This document shows, piece by piece, positions 1-11,754 of a DNA stretch of 64,000 bases. Origin of the DNA: Dactylorhiza incarnata. Lineage: Eukaryota; Streptophyta; Magnoliopsida; Asparagales; Orchidaceae. The position numbers and the translations under genes are program-made. Numbering within the stretch: position 1 is the stretch's first letter; each line of letters starts with the position of its first letter. The notes below the pieces were generated by a model. That model worked only from the letters and a program-made list of their open reading frames with translations, was not told the DNA's origin and searched no databases. Where the stretch lies: the NCBI GenBank assembly GCA_033032865.1, contig JAWHQI010000004.1, positions 19,636,001-19,700,000 of the forward strand. Direction: 5' to 3'.

Positions 1-250
1 TCGTCGCTAAGTCGTCACCAAAGCCCCGTCACTAAATGTATTTAGTGACCAAAAGAATTTTGTCACTAAATATGCATATTTTGTGATCAAATCAGTTTGG
101 TCACTAAAACCAATCAGTGACCAAATTAATTTGGTCGTAAAAACATTCAGTGACCAAATTAATATGGTCACTAGGAGAAGTTTCAGTGACCAAATTAACT
201 TGGTCACTAAAAAAAATGTTTTAGTGACCAAATTAATTCGACTGTGCATT
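1..250. repeat. Array of short palindromes, DNA-transposon-like
   Basis: About six copies of a unit built on TTTAGTGACCAAA facing TTTGGTCACTAAA, most with a central AATTAATT-like spacer. The first bases (GTCGCTAAG, GTCACTAAAT) resemble subterminal repeats of plant CACTA-type DNA transposons, but no terminal CACTA or target duplication can be seen because the window begins inside the array. Short reading frames here arise from the repeats and are not taken as genes. Confidence 0.6.
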
Positions 251-778
251 TTAGACAGTCCGATTTATAGAGATAAACAATGCCTGGAGCTACAGGAAGG
301 TCAAGCGTTTTTATTTACGCACGAGCGGAATGCTCCTGCGCGACCAAAAATGCACGGGGTGTGACAAGCCATAGATTTTACCCTTATTAAGGTGGGTCAT
401 GTGATTTCCTTCACGCACGATTGGATTCAATCATGCATCAAGGAAAACGCACGATGAATATCATCACAAGCAGATCTGAGTAAATCGCACGATCTCCTCG
501 ATCGTGCGCCAACAATAATCGCACGGTTGTGTGATTTACCCAAACTGCAATGCACAGCTCAAGGGCACAATCCACCTGCACACAAGCAAAACCAAAGCTC
601 CAACCACTAAACTAACACCAATAATAATAGCAGGAAGGGCATGGGGAGCCCCCAAATGCACTATGTGTAAAGTGACGACTAGAGCAAATATGAGCGTTTT
701 AATGCTAAATGGGCAGTCCACGAGTGAGAAAACTGGCCCAGATTTGTCCGAAAAACCCTATATAATCGGAACTCATCA
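251..778. other. Unassigned sequence with a perfect hairpin
   Basis: No gene is supported. At about 487-509 CGCACGAT and ATCGTGCG form 8-bp inverted arms around a 7-base loop, and single copies of the same octamer lie nearby. A TATA-like CTATATAA at about 760-767 lies just upstream of the recognisable LTR end of E1. This stretch may therefore be a divergent U3 of that LTR, but it shows no similarity to the E1 3' LTR. Confidence 0.4.
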
Positions 779-970
779 CTCATTGCTAGATAGGTCGGAG
801 GGACAGTAGACTACCTCTAGGCACATTGTCTTGTAGGGAACTACTATAAATCTTGTGTGTTTTCTGTGTTGCTCTTGTGCTGTGATAGATAGATTTTAAA
901 GTAGCAAATAATCTCGAAAACACTTAATCGCCCCCTCTAGGTGTAGATTATAAACAACCTATATCTTTCA
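779..970 (+). repeat. E1 5' LTR, 3' end only
   Basis: About 190 bp matching 15790-15978 of the E1 3' LTR, including the terminal block CCCCCTCTAGGTGTAG and the final ATATCTTTCA. Similarity stops abruptly upstream of 779. The LTR is therefore truncated or carries a replaced U3. Confidence 0.8.
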
Positions 971-971
971 A

Positions 972-984
972 TTAGTATTAGAGC
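972..984 (+). promoter_or_regulatory. E1 primer binding site (decayed)
   Basis: TTAGTATTAGAGC follows the LTR end directly and differs by two bases from TTGGTATCAGAGC, the initiator-Met tRNA primer site used by plant copia elements and seen intact in E4, E6, E8 and E9. Confidence 0.7.
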
Positions 985-1051
985 TAGGTTGAGTTCAAAG
1001 GCTTAACAGCTTAGAACAAGATCTATAAGTGTAGTGGGTTGTGATAAATCA

Positions 1052-2271
1052 ATGGCTGGTGAGCATCATAAGGAAATGAGCTCAATGAAGCTGCCCATCT
1101 GCACCAAAGAGAACTTCGCTATCTGGCAAGCGAGAATCAAATTGTACATGGAAGATTCAGATGCTAGAGTCTATTTGGCAGTGGAAGAGGGACACTATGT
1201 TCCCATGAATATCCCTGTGGATCCAACATTAGCTCCTACACCTAAAACCTTATCCCAGTTCACCAAGGATGAAGTTGCCTTGGTCACCATGGAAAAAAGG
1301 GTTAAGAACATAATTTTAAATGAAATTAATGATTTAACATTTCAGAATCTGATTCATTGTAAAATAGCAAAGGAAATATGGCATTCCTTGATTGTTTACA
1401 TGGAAGGAACTGAAGAGGTCAGGGGTGATAGAAAATCCCTTCTGAATCAGGAATATGAATCCTTCAGGCAAGACAAAAAGGATGACATAGTTGCCTGCTA
1501 TGAAAAGTTTTTTAGGATTGTCAATGGGCTCAGAACCTATGAAAGAGAGTTCACTAACTATGAGCTAAATGACAAATTCCTGAGATCTCTGAACAAAGAA
1601 TGGGTCATGAATCTGTGTTCAATAAGGGAAGTTGGCAATCTGGTGGCAATGGAGCCTAGACAGCTTATGGCAAGCTCCTATCATATGAGCTGCAGATGAA
1701 TACTAGAAAGGCTGAAGAGGAAAACTCCAAGGCTTACAACAGAGAAAAGGCAGTGGCCTTTTATGCTGAAGCTTATAGAAAGCACAAGATAGTGGAGCCT
1801 GCTTATGTCTCAGAGGAAGAGACCTCAAGCAACTCCAGCTCAGAACTCTCTGATGAAGATCTCTCAATGTTCACCAAGCATTTTAAGAAACTGCTGAGAA
1901 ACAGAAGAAGAGGGAACAGAAGATTTGAAGCTTCACCCTCTAGCTCCAAGAGAGAAGACATGCAAGTTTGGAGGAAACATAGATCAGACAGGTATGACTC
2001 CAAATCTAGCAAACATGTTTCTTTTAACATTGTTTGTTACAGCTGCAAAAAGCCTGGACATGTCATTGCTGAATGTTCATTCAAAAGACAAGAGAAGAGT
2101 GAAGAAAGAAAGCACTCAAAGAGCAGTAAGTCAAAGAAAAGCTTTGTGGAAAAGAAAGTGAACACACTCAGTGACAATGACACTGAATGCTCTTCATCAG
2201 AATCGGATAGCCATATAGCAGCCATGGCCTTCTCAGATGAAGAATGTTGTGATGAAATTCATCACAAATAG
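1052..2271 (+). pseudogene. E1 gag, N-terminal part
   Basis: Capsid/nucleocapsid region of the copia polyprotein. The start at 1052 (MAGEHHKEM) follows the PBS by about 70 bases. The N-terminal segment contains NFAIWQARIKLYM, matching the start of E6 and E8 gag (FSLWQARIRLYM in E6). A frameshift near 1650-1696 moves the reading into the next frame, which continues with an acidic, Ser-rich stretch and a CCHC zinc knuckle, CYSCKKPGHVIAEC, at about 2035-2076. A stop at 2269-2271 ends the frame, but similar sequence continues beyond it. The product would package element RNA into cytoplasmic particles; this copy cannot make a complete one. Confidence 0.8.
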
Positions 2272-3183
2272 GTAATTCCTAAAGCCACTCCTACCATATC
2301 TGAAACAGATTCAGATGCCAGCTCCTCTTCAACATTAAGAGAAGTCGACACTGATTATATTGAGAAATTTGGTGCCTTGCTTGATGCTCTTAAGAAAGCA
2401 AAAGATCTCTGTAAAGCACAAGTTGCAGAGATCATCTCCTTGAGTGGAAAGAGAGATGAACTGCTTGAGAAAGTAACTGAGCTAGCTCAAGATAAGACCA
2501 AATTATCAATCTCTCCACTGAGCACTAGCACTTTGACTGAAGTTATTAAGCATAAGAACATTAGAATCAAAGAGCTAGAGGATAAGCTCTTAGAGGAAAG
2601 GAGAATTGTGGCTTTTTCCATGCCACAAACTGTTCTTCTTTTGATAGATAGCTTTTCACAAACAAATAAGAAAGGTTTGGGCTACTCTCAAAGTGAAAAT
2701 AGTGGGAAATATGCTCAAGGAAAGACAGTCTTTTGAAAGGTGATCATACCCACAAATTCATATGATTACAGTAGCATCTATGGATGCAAAGAGAGCAAGG
2801 AGACAGAAAGTGGTCTTAAGCTTCCTTCCACTTGGCTCAGCAAAAGACAAACTTTCCTTGGGAAGAATGCACTATCTGCACCCCAAAAGAATCCTCCTAA
2901 GAAGGCTTTCAGAAACACTCATGTTGAGGGAAGTTCCTCAATTTTGAAAAAGGCAGGGTTAGCTGCCAAGCAACAACTTAACCCAATCAGACCAAGCTCC
3001 TCAAGAAAATCTAGATACAATAGATTTGAATGTTGGTGCTGTGGTAATGTAGGGTATTTTGCCTTAAACTGTTGGTTTAATCCAACTGTCCAGAATTCTC
3101 CCCACATGAGAATTAGTAAGCAAGCAGTTAATCTTCTATTTAGTTTCCCTCCTAACAAGCACCTAGGACCCAGGAAAGCATAG
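2272..3183 (+). pseudogene. E1 gag, C-terminal coiled-coil part
   Basis: Continuation of gag beyond the stop at 2269. A charged, heptad-rich stretch at 2377-2620 (LDALKKAKDLCKAQVAEI) suggests a coiled coil, as in the matching place of E8 gag. After a stop at 2736 the reading resumes with a basic region and a second Cys-rich motif, CWCCGNVGYFALNC, at about 3034-3075. This looks like a zinc knuckle with its histidine replaced. The broken frames and the altered knuckle point to long decay. Confidence 0.65.
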
Positions 3184-3206
3184 GTTCCTAAGGAAGTGTA
3201 GTTATT

Positions 3207-3841
3207 TTGCAGGTATGTACTAAATCCACCAAGACTCCTGTTTGGTATTTGGACACTGGGTGTTCCAGGCACATGACTGGAACTAAAAGCCTCTTGAAGG
3301 AGTTTACACCTGTAGAAGATGGACCCAAAGTCAAAATTGGAGGATCTGATAGAGGTGTAGTCAAAGACTATAGTAAGATTACTAATGGTAGTATCACTAT
3401 TACAAGGGTAGCTTATGTTGAAGGGTTACAACATAACCTCATTAGCATAAGTCAACTATGTGACTTGGGATATACTATTGCTTTCCACAAGGATGAGTGC
3501 CTGATCAAGGATTCTCAGAATTTTGAACCTATATTAATAGGCACTAGGAGTGGCAATATTTATTGCTTGAATTTCATTTGTATTCGAAAGAATGAACCTG
3601 TATGTCTTGTGGCAAATGATGGAATGTCTGCTTGTGTAAAGTGGCACAAGATACTAGCCCACATTAATTACATGTCTCTTAAGAAATTAATGACAGAAAA
3701 CTTGGTAAGGAATGCTCCTAAGTTGAATTTTTTAGAGATGAGTCCTTGTCATGCATGCCAAATGTGTAAGCAAACAAGAACCTCATTCAAAAGCATATAG
3801 GACAAACAATCAACTACCTGTTTATAGCGCATGCACATGGA
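3207..3841 (+). pseudogene. E1 protease and GAG-pre-integrase region
   Basis: Begins in the aspartic protease: VWYLDTGCSRHMTG, with the active-site triad as DTG, at about 3240-3282. This is followed by the usual hydrophobic core. A GAG-pre-integrase/zinc region follows with WHKILAHINYMSLKKL and the pair CHACQMC at about 3640-3770. The histidine partner of the HHCC motif is kept. The reading then breaks and the integrase catalytic region is interrupted at 3841-3846 by E2, resuming at 7110. The domain order protease, zinc region, integrase is the copia order. Confidence 0.8.
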
Positions 3842-3846
3842 TTTAT

Positions 3847-4674
3847 AGGCACCCTTAGAAGGGGGGGGGGGGGAATAAGGTTTTTAAAAACTTTTATTAT
3901 ATTTTGAAATACTTGAAAAGCTAAGAGATCAAAATAGTGATTTTAAATAAAGATCAAAATAGTGATTTCATTATAAATTGTTTTATAATGAAAGAGAGAG
4001 AAATAAACAATTTAAAGAAATGAAGAACAAACCAATTTCCTTACACAAAAATAGACATGATTACTATTAATAAAGTTGATTACAAAACTAGATTTCTATG
4101 ACGCTAGAAATCGAAGGCGAAGAAGTAAAAAGTCTTTTCGTTTTCAATCCCGACTCATATCCCAACGAACCGGTGGCTTTAGCCAATCCTCCCCCAGATA
4201 CGGCCTCAAGCCGCTCTAGCCAATCCTCTCGCAGATACGGCCTCGAGCACCCCTAGATCTACACCCTAGACCTAGTCGCCAACATAAGGCGAATTTCTGC
4301 CCTAAGTCCTACCCAGACCTAGTCGCCAACACGAGGCAAATTCACTAATGATTACAAGAATAAAGATGTGAAATATGCAACAATAATATTAAAACTCCCT
4401 CTTGAAGAACTTCTTAAGTTGGAGACGAAAGACCGTTGTAGAATAAGTATTGTTGAAGCAATCATCGTTCGGATCTGGCGCGAAGAAATCCTCCTTCAGA
4501 AACTCATGGAACTTTGGTGGGAGATCACTCTTCGGCAGAAAAACGCTCTGAAATATTGGCACTCAACCTATCTCTAGGATGTGTGTTCAAAATGAGAGAA
4601 GATGGGTCCTTTTTATAGCCTTGGAGCTAGCGCATACGCTAGCACTACCGCCTGTGCTATCCCGGATTAGGAAA
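3847..4674 (-). repeat. E2 3' LTR, truncated
   Basis: Matches 6080-6890 of the right LTR through the shared block CTATCCCGGATTAGGAAA, after which it runs straight into gag sequence. It contains a 13-G run at 3861-3873 (C-run on the element strand) and a minus-strand TATA-like ATAAAAAGG at about 4611-4620. Confidence 0.85.
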
Positions 4675-6015
4675 GAGTTTTGATTTGAGAGAGGGCCTTA
4701 GAAAGAGAAACTTTAATATCTTTTGCCTTATATAAGGAGTGATCACACTCTTGGAATGTAACCTTTCTCTTTTCTAAAGAAATTAATTTTTTGGTAAGCT
4801 TATGATTTTCTTTGATGAGAGATTCATTTTCACGATTTAAAATATTATTATCTTCTATACTTTTATCGTAGGCTTTGCAAGTTTGAACAAATTCATCAAA
4901 GGGTTTTTCGAAGGTGGGAGGAGTTACCTCAGTGTAACTAAGAACACTGGTGTCACCATCGTTGCCTTTTGTTATGAAGCATATGCTTGCTTCCTCATCG
5001 TCGCTTGAAGATGTTGTGCTTGACTCCTCGGAAGACGTATACTTTTTCTTCTTGTCCTTCTTTTTGTTCCTCTTCTCCTTCTGCTTCTCTAGACTTTTTG
5101 GACACTTACTTCGGACGTGTTCGATCTTCCTGCAGTTGAAGCACTCTGGAAGAGATTTCTCCACATCATCATGGCTTGCTTAGTTCTTCCATGAACCTTG
5201 CTTGTTGGACCCTTTGGTGAGGTATTTGTGAAAGTTTTTCTTCTTTCAGGATCCCGCATGAATCCTTTGAAGTTCATCACTAAGAGATTATCGTCTTCTT
5301 CGTCGTTGGCCTCAGTCAGCACCAATGCTTACCTTTTTGGCTATATATTGTACTCTTCAAGTTGAATCTGGATTTCTACCTCATGGGTTTTGAGATTCCC
5401 AATGAGGTTCTCAATCTGGAGCGTTCTCAGGTTGTGTGACTCCGAGATGGCCGTCACCTTTGGATTGAACCTCGGAGGTAGAGAGCGAAGAATTTTTCTG
5501 ACCAAGTCGTCGTCGGAGTAGATCTTTCCAAGACCTTTTGAAGCGTTGACGATCTTGGTGAAACGTGTGTACATCAAGTTGATGTCTTCTTCAGCATGCA
5601 TCCTAAAATTTTTATATTCCGATTCCAGTTGGAATAGCTTTGCATCTTTCACCTGCGATGTACCTTCATGAGTAACTTCTAATTGGTTCCAAATATCACA
5701 AGCAGTTACACATGCAGAAATTCGATAAAATTCAGTTCGATTTAAAGCACAATATAAAGCCTTCATTGCCTTTGCATTACTTTTCCATTTAAGTTTATCA
5801 ATATTATCCCCTTTATCCTTTGGTTTTTCTAAGGTAGCCTCTCCTACTACAATTGTAGGAGGAGAGTACCAAACTTCTACCATGTTCCATACTTCTATAT
5901 CCATGGTCATAAGAAAACACATCATCCTAGATTTCCATTAGTTGAAATCTAACCCAGTAAAAAGAGATGGTCTACTAACACCTTGACGCTCGGGAAAAGC
6001 GAGATCATGAGACAT
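4675..6015 (-). pseudogene. E2 gag remnant
   Basis: Starts at the ATG read from 6015 (MSHDLAFPERQG), 43 bases after the PBS; E4 gag begins similarly with MASHDLAST. An in-frame stop interrupts it at about 5940, then a long frame (5925-5341) carries the UBN2-type gag core: TMDIEVWNM, RFTKIVNASKGLGKIY, VRKILRSLPPRFNPKV. After frame changes near 5330 and 5170, a zinc knuckle CFNCRKIEHVRSKC follows at about 5100-5140, with an acidic Ser-rich linker and a coiled-coil-like tail. The end of the protein is fused to LTR sequence at the deletion point. Confidence 0.8.
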
Positions 6016-6056
6016 CATTATTCCCAGTTGTTAGACCGTTTTGTAATAAAACCACT

Positions 6057-6066
6057 ATGATACCAC
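6057..6066 (-). promoter_or_regulatory. E2 primer binding site
   Basis: On the minus strand TGGTATCA lies two bases inside the right LTR, complementary to the 3' end of initiator-Met tRNA. It fixes the orientation of E2 and identifies the right LTR as its 5' LTR. Confidence 0.8.
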
Positions 6067-6067
6067 T

Positions 6068-7109
6068 TGTTGGATCAGTAGGCGCCCTTAAAGGGGAGGG
6101 GGTGAATAAGGGTTTTAAAAACTTTATTATATTTTGAAATACTTGAAAAGCTAAGAGATCAAAATAGTGATTTTAAATAAAGATCTAAATTGTTTTATAA
6201 TGAAAGAGAGAGAAATAAACAATTTAAAGAAATGAAGAACAAACCAATTTCCATACACAAAAATATACATGATTACTATTGATAAAGTTAATTACAAAAC
6301 TAGATTTCTATGACGCTAGAAATCGAAGGCAAAGAAGTAAAAAGTCTTTTCGTTTTCTATCCCGACTTGTATCCCCACGAACCGATGGCTTTAGCCAATC
6401 CTCCCCCCGGATACAGCCTCAAGCCGCTCTAGCCAATCCTCCCCCGGATATTGCCTCGAGCACCCCCTAGATCTACACCCTAGACCTAGTCGCCAACACG
6501 AGGCAAATTTCTGCCTTAAGTTTTACCCAGACCTAGTCGCCAACACAAGGCGAATTCACTAAACGATTACAAGAATAAATATGTGAAATATGCAACAATA
6601 ATATTAAAACTCCCTCTTGAAGAATTGAGTTTGGAGACAAAAGACCGCTGTAGAATAAGTGTTGTTAAAGCGATCATCGTTCGGATCCGACGTGAAGAAA
6701 TACTCCTTCAGAAATTCATGGAACTTTGGTTGGAGATCACTTTTCGACAGAATAAGGCACTGAAATATTGACACTCAACCTTTCTCTAGGATGCGTGTTC
6801 AAAATGAGATAAGAGGGGTCCTTTTTATATCCTTGGAGCTAGAGCCTGCGCTAGCGCTATCGCCGGCACTATCCCGGATTAGGAAACATTCTCCACGTGT
6901 GTATCTTCATTCCAAGGAAACATTTCCAAAATTCTGCGCTCCCGCCAATGCTATCCGCTACAACCTGGCATTATCACCTTCTATACTTGCTGCCTGAACA
7001 TGCCTAATTAGAGCTAGCGCCCGCGCTAGTGTACATGTTGGAATTCTGGCTTCAAACTTGGGGAAACCTTCTTATGTTATCCTTGAGTCATATGGACCAT
7101 ATTCCAACA
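6068..7109 (-). repeat. E2 5' LTR
   Basis: 1042 bp with TGTTGG...CCAACA ends. A TATA box (ATATAAAAAG on minus) lies at 6831-6840. The U3, to its right, carries the same GCTAGCGC-type palindromes as E4 (6840-7030), and the far end has CACCCCCTCCCCTTTAAGG (the 6080-6105 block). Confidence 0.9.
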
Positions 7110-8329
7110 TTTATTTGGTCCTATGGCAGTGCACAACTTAGGAGGAATGGCTTACACACTAGTTATTGTTGATGATCACTCTAGATTTGCCTAGGTGTTC
7201 TTTTTAAAACACAAGTCTGATACCTAAGTATATTCAAGAATTTTGTCAAACAAATTCAGAATGAAATAAACCGTTTTGTGGTCAAAATTAGAAGTTACCA
7301 TGGAACTGAATTTCAGTCTGGGTCAATGACTAAATTTTGTGAAGCAGAAGGTATCCTAGAAGATTTTTCTTCTCCCAAAACTCCCTAACAGAATGGGGTG
7401 GCTGAGAGGAAAATTAGAACACTTATTGAAGCTGGCAGGACCATGCTAAATGAGTCCTCACTTCCTGAATATATGTGGGCTGAGGTAGTCAATACTGCAG
7501 GTCATGTACAAAATAGAGCACACATCAATAAGAACCATAATAAGACTCCTCATGAGATGATTAAGGGTAAGAAGCCAACACTAGCTTACTTCAAGATCTT
7601 TGTAAGTAAATGTTATGTGTTGAAAAATAATAAGCATTACATTACCAAGTTCTCTACAAAGAGATATGAAGGTATCTTTGTAGGCTATAGCAAAACCAGC
7701 AAAGCCTATAGAGTTTTCAATATGAATGCTCTTACAATTGATGAATCTGTACATATTGTTTTTGATGAGAGCAGCATGCTGCATAATCCTTATTCTAGTT
7801 CATCCAGTGTAGGAATTGAAGAAATATTATAGACCCTCAAAATCAGAGAAGAAGAAATAATTGAGAAGAATGAGCTTTCCACACTGGAATCTATTCCAGA
7901 AACAGTAGAAGAGTCTACCGAAGAACCAAATCTCCAAAATGAGAATCATGAAGTAGGAGCTGAAGAAGTTACTGAAATAAGAGAACCATCAAGAGTGATG
8001 CCTACAACTATGAGATATCTTAGAAGTCATCTAACAAATCAGATAATTGGTGAGCTCACTCATGGAGTTAGAACTAGAAGAAATGCTCTAAATAGGAACT
8101 TGCACCTCAGTTTTCTATCACAACTAGAGCCCAAGAAATTTGAGGAGGCCAACAAAGACCAATTCTGGGTTATGGCTATACAAGAAGAGCTCAATCAATT
8201 TAGAAGATGTAGAGTGTGGAAGCTTGTCCTAAGGCCACAAGGGCATAATATTATTGGGACATAGTGGGTTTACAGAAATAAGATGGATGAAGCTGGAGTG
8301 ATTATAAAGAATAAGACAAGACTGGTAGA
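7110..8329 (+). pseudogene. E1 integrase, C-terminal part, and start of RT
   Basis: Resumes the integrase core after E2: LGGMAYTLVIVDDHSRF at about 7138-7190, then the decayed acidic region, and QNGVAERKIRTLIEAGRTM at 7390-7446, the conserved stretch around the catalytic glutamate. The integrase C-terminus continues to 7832 (VGYSKTSKAYRVFN). After an acidic linker with stops, the RT entry begins at 7995-8264 (EEANKDQFWVMAIQEELNQF). E3 then interrupts at 8325-8329. Several nonsense changes are present. Confidence 0.8.
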
Positions 8330-9843
8330 TGATATAGAAAATTTCGTTGGTTTGAAATTAAGCGAAGGGTTGAAGATTTTCTCCAAAACTATATCCGATT
8401 AAGGCAACTGTACCTTATCATCTATAGTATAGGATATTTAGAAATACCAAGGTCATATTCCACGGGGCACGTTTATTACTTCTACTTCGAGGAAAATCAC
8501 CATTATCTTATCGAACAATTTTTTGAGGGTTGTTTTACTTAACTAAAAAAAACAAATTGCAAGAAGGAAAATCACTATGAAGAAAGAGAGGTGAAGAAAA
8601 CTATGCCAACTTTCATTGAAATGAAAAGCTATTAAGACTCTTTAAACAAGATTACAAAGCAAGGAAAATTAAGGCTACAAGCTTTAACTAACTATTGCAT
8701 AGAAATAGGAACTAGCACATTACATGAATTGAAAAGAAAGAGAACATGAAATTGAAAGACATGAAAAAAGCATTGAAAAAGTTAACTAACAGCTCTAACA
8801 GTAACTCCCCTCTCCAAATTTTTGAACTTCCAACTCAAGGGAGAGCATCTGAATTTATAGGAAAAAAATTCAAGTTACACGCCCTCGGTCACGGGCGTGA
8901 CCTAGGGTCACGGGAGTGACCTAGGGCGTGTAAACATTGATGACATTGGATCTGACAGTGGCGTGGACTTTGCGTGACGGCGAGAGAAATTTGGACATTA
9001 CACGCCCGTGTAACTTAGGTCACGGGCGTGTACTTGGGTGGCTTCATCAATGCGGCATGGGCTTGAATTCGGCGCGGCATGGGCTTGAATTCGGCGCGGC
9101 ATGGGCTTGAATTTGGCGCGGCAGGGAGCAGGGATCACGCGGGAAGTCACGGGCGTGACTCCATGGTCACGGGTGTGACTTGGGTCAACTCCTCGACAGA
9201 GAGCGTTCGTCGAACTCAGGGGCAGAGCGCGTTCGTCGAACTCAGCTCAGGCTTCGTCGAACGCAGGGGGCAGAGAGTGCTCGTTGAACTCAGGGACAGA
9301 GCGCGGTCGTCGAATTCAGCTCAGGCTTCATCGAACACAGGGGCAGAGAGCGCTCGTCGAACTCATCTCCAATTTCGTCGAATGCAGGGGCAGAGAGCTT
9401 TCGTCGAACTCAGCTCCAATTTCGTCGAACGCAGGGGCAGAGAGCTTTCGTCGAAATCAACTCCAATTTCGTCGAACGCAGGGGCAAAGAGCTTTCGTCG
9501 AACTCAGCTCCAATTTCATCGAACGCAGGGGCAGAGAGCTTTCGTCGAACTCAGCTCCAATTTTGTCGAACGCAAGGGCAGAGAGCTTTCGTCGAACTCA
9601 GCTCGGTTTTCGTCGAACGTAGATCTTTAGGTCACACGCCCTTGGTCACGGGCGTGACTGAGGGCGTAACTTGTGATTTTCTCCAATTTTTCCCAAAATT
9701 CTGCAAAAATAAAAGTAAAACTACATTTAGAACAGAAATTATAAAAGAAGTGATTTTAAATTAAAATATAAATAATATTTGCAATTTTAAATTAAAACTA
9801 AACTATGTACTATAATTAAAATATGCATAAATACTACTCATCA
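8330..9843 (-). mobile_element. E3, solo LTR
   Basis: Sequence starting TGATATAG and ending CTCATCA, flanked by GTAGA at 8325-8329 and 9844-9848; removing it and one repeat restores the continuity of the E1 RT reading. There is no internal region, so this is a single LTR left by recombination between two LTRs. Minus orientation is inferred from a TATA-like CCTATAAATTC (minus) at about 8855-8866 with the repeat-rich U3 to its right. Palindromes built on CACGGGCGTGAC lie at about 8890-8935, 9001-9040, 9147-9185 and 9632-9665. Superfamily is not certain; gypsy is likeliest from length. Confidence 0.85.
9190..9625. repeat. Tandem repeat (47 bp) in E3
   Basis: About seven to nine imperfect copies of a 47-bp unit that contains TTTCGTCGAACGCAGGG and CTTTCGTCGAACTCAGCTCC. 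Each unit holds two copies of TCGTCGAA. Long Arg/Gln-rich frames across it are by-products of the repetition. Confidence 0.85.
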
Positions 9844-9848
9844 GTAGA

Positions 9849-11160
9849 ACAAGGATACAGGCAGGAGGAAGGCATATATTTTGATCAAACATTTGCACAT
9901 GTTGCTAGATTGGAAGCCATCAGACTCTTCCTAGCTTATGCTGCATACAAGGGATTCAAAGTCAATCAAATGGATGTAAAATAAGCATTCCTAAATGGAG
10001 ATTTAAAAGAAGAAGTCTTTGTAGCTCAACCACCAGGTTTTATCTCTCCTAACCTTCTTGACCATGTTTATTTTCTAAAGAAAGCCTTGTATGGGTTGAA
10101 GCAAGCTCCAAGGGCTTGGTATGAGACACTATCTTCCTTTCTTCTTGAAAACAAGTTCTCAAGAGGGAAAATAGATAAGACACTTTTCTTGAGAGAGTTG
10201 AAGGGCCAAATCTTATTTGTCCAAAGATATGTTGATGACATTATATTTGGATCAACAGATGGGAGTCTTTGCAAAAGGTTTGCTAAACTTATGCAAAGTA
10301 AATTTGAAATGAGCTGTATGGGAGAGCTTAAGTATTTCTTAGGTCTCCAAGTAAAGCAATCTGAGGAAGGAATCTTCATTTCTCAGACAAAGTTACCTTG
10401 GATATCATAAAGAAATTTGGTATGAAGAACTCTACCCCTATGAGAACTCCTATGGGTTCAAATGTGTCTCTAGACAAGGATGAAAAGGGGAAACTCTATA
10501 ATGTGTCAATGTATAGAAGCATAATTGGCTCATTGCTCTACCTCACTGTTAGTAGGCCAGACATCATGTTTGCTACATGTGTCTGTGCAAGGTATCAAGT
10601 CAACCCCAAAAAATCTCATTACTCAGCTGTGAAAAGAATTTTGAGATATCTGAAGGGTACTCCAAATCTAGGGCTCTGGTATCCTAAGTCAGATGACTTT
10701 TGAGTTGTGTGGCTATTCTGAAGCAGACTTTGCTGGGTGCAAAGCAGACAGAAAAACACCTCATGAACTTGTCAGTTCTTGGGGAGAAAGCTTGTGTCCT
10801 AGAGTAGTAAAAAGCAAAACAACATTGTTATCTCCACAGCTGAATCAGAATATATTTCAGCAGATAGTTGTTGTGCACAACTCCTTTGGATTAAAAACCA
10901 GCTAAAGGATTAAAATGTGCACATAAAGAGAACACCTCTCTTTTGTGATTCCTCAAGTGCCATCTCCATTACTAAAAATCCAGTGGCACATAGTAGAACA
11001 AAACATATTGAAATTAGATATCAATATATTAGGGAGCATGTATAAAAGGATGACATCTGTCTTGAGTATGTTATTACAAAGAGGAAGATAGCTGGCATTT
11101 TTACTAAGCCCCTTGATGAGACAAAGTTCAATCAATTCAAAATTTAATTGGGGATGTTAA
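9849..11160 (+). pseudogene. E1 reverse transcriptase and RNase H
   Basis: Continues RT after E3. It has the QMDVK region with a stop at about 9983, then [16 protein letters not shown] at about 10084-10130 and the catalytic YVDDIIFGS at 10228-10254. A frame change near 10395 leads into the RT thumb (YRSIIGSLLYLTVSRPDIM, about 10515-10571) and RNase H (GYSEADFAGCKADRKTP, about 10702-10760). The tail has [12 protein letters not shown] and TKPLDETKFNQF. Domain content and sequence are close to E8. At least four frame breaks are present. Confidence 0.85.
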
Positions 11161-11349
11161 GTTCTTAAATAGGGCATGCTGAATTCCTTATATCTTATGT
11201 TAGAAGATGAGAAATATTTTGATAATGGGCTGGATCTCACATAAGGTCCACCTGAAAGTAATCAGAAAACTTTAGTTTTAAAGATAGGAAAACCAGAAAG
11301 CTTGAATAAGCATAACTTAAAGGCATCTAGAGGAAAATAGCTTACACAA

Positions 11350-11580
11350 AGAATATCATCTTGATGGTCAAAATGACATTGATGGAGTCTCGACGACCAA
11401 ATCTAAGTCTCGACGACATTACTGGAGTTTTAAAGACAAAGCTGAAGCGATTCCGATGACTTGGTTGAAATGATTTTGACGATAATGATAAAGAAATCTC
11501 GATGACACTCTCGACGACAAAACTCAATTAGGCCGACAAAATGACATCATAGGACACGACAACGTCATTATTGCGTCGCT
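11350..11580. promoter_or_regulatory. Motif array upstream of the E1 extra gene
   Basis: Between the end of pol and the extra gene lie repeated TCTCGACGAC, GATTTTGACGA, TCTCGATGACACTC and AATATCATCTTGATG. The same words (CTCGACGATA, ATATCATCTTGA) fill the U3 of the E1 LTR at 14520-14900. The array ends about 175 bases before the ATG at 11755, with AT-rich TGTATATATTAG at about 11653 between them. A role as internal promoter control is inferred. Confidence 0.5.
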
Positions 11581-11754
11581 ATTCTGGGAATCTCAAAACG
11601 ATACAGGAGAATTTTAAAAGGTACGAGCCTCTTTATCTTCCCAATGCATAATTGTATATATTAGACATTGTTTAAGCATAGAAATTACGCACACACAAAA
11701 AACCCTAGAATCCCTCTTTAATCTTCTTCCTTCCGAAGACTCTCTGCTAAAGAA

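Larger units (their letters stand above)
3847..7109 (-). mobile_element. E2, pol-deleted copia element inserted in E1 integrase
   Basis: Minus-strand copia element flanked by TTTAT (3842-3846 and 7110-7114), duplicated from the E1 integrase reading frame. The right LTR (6068-7109) is complete with TG...CA ends. The left LTR lacks about 12 bases at its outer end, relative to the right copy, and everything inward of 4674. Only gag lies between. The junction at about 4674 joins LTR sequence directly to gag, so one internal deletion removed the rest of gag, all of pol, the polypurine tract and the first part of the 3' LTR. The gag and LTRs are related to those of E4. Confidence 0.85.

Noticed and set aside
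9079..9630. Arg/Ser-rich frames across the E3 array
   Set aside because: By-products of the 47-bp tandem repeat within a solo LTR.
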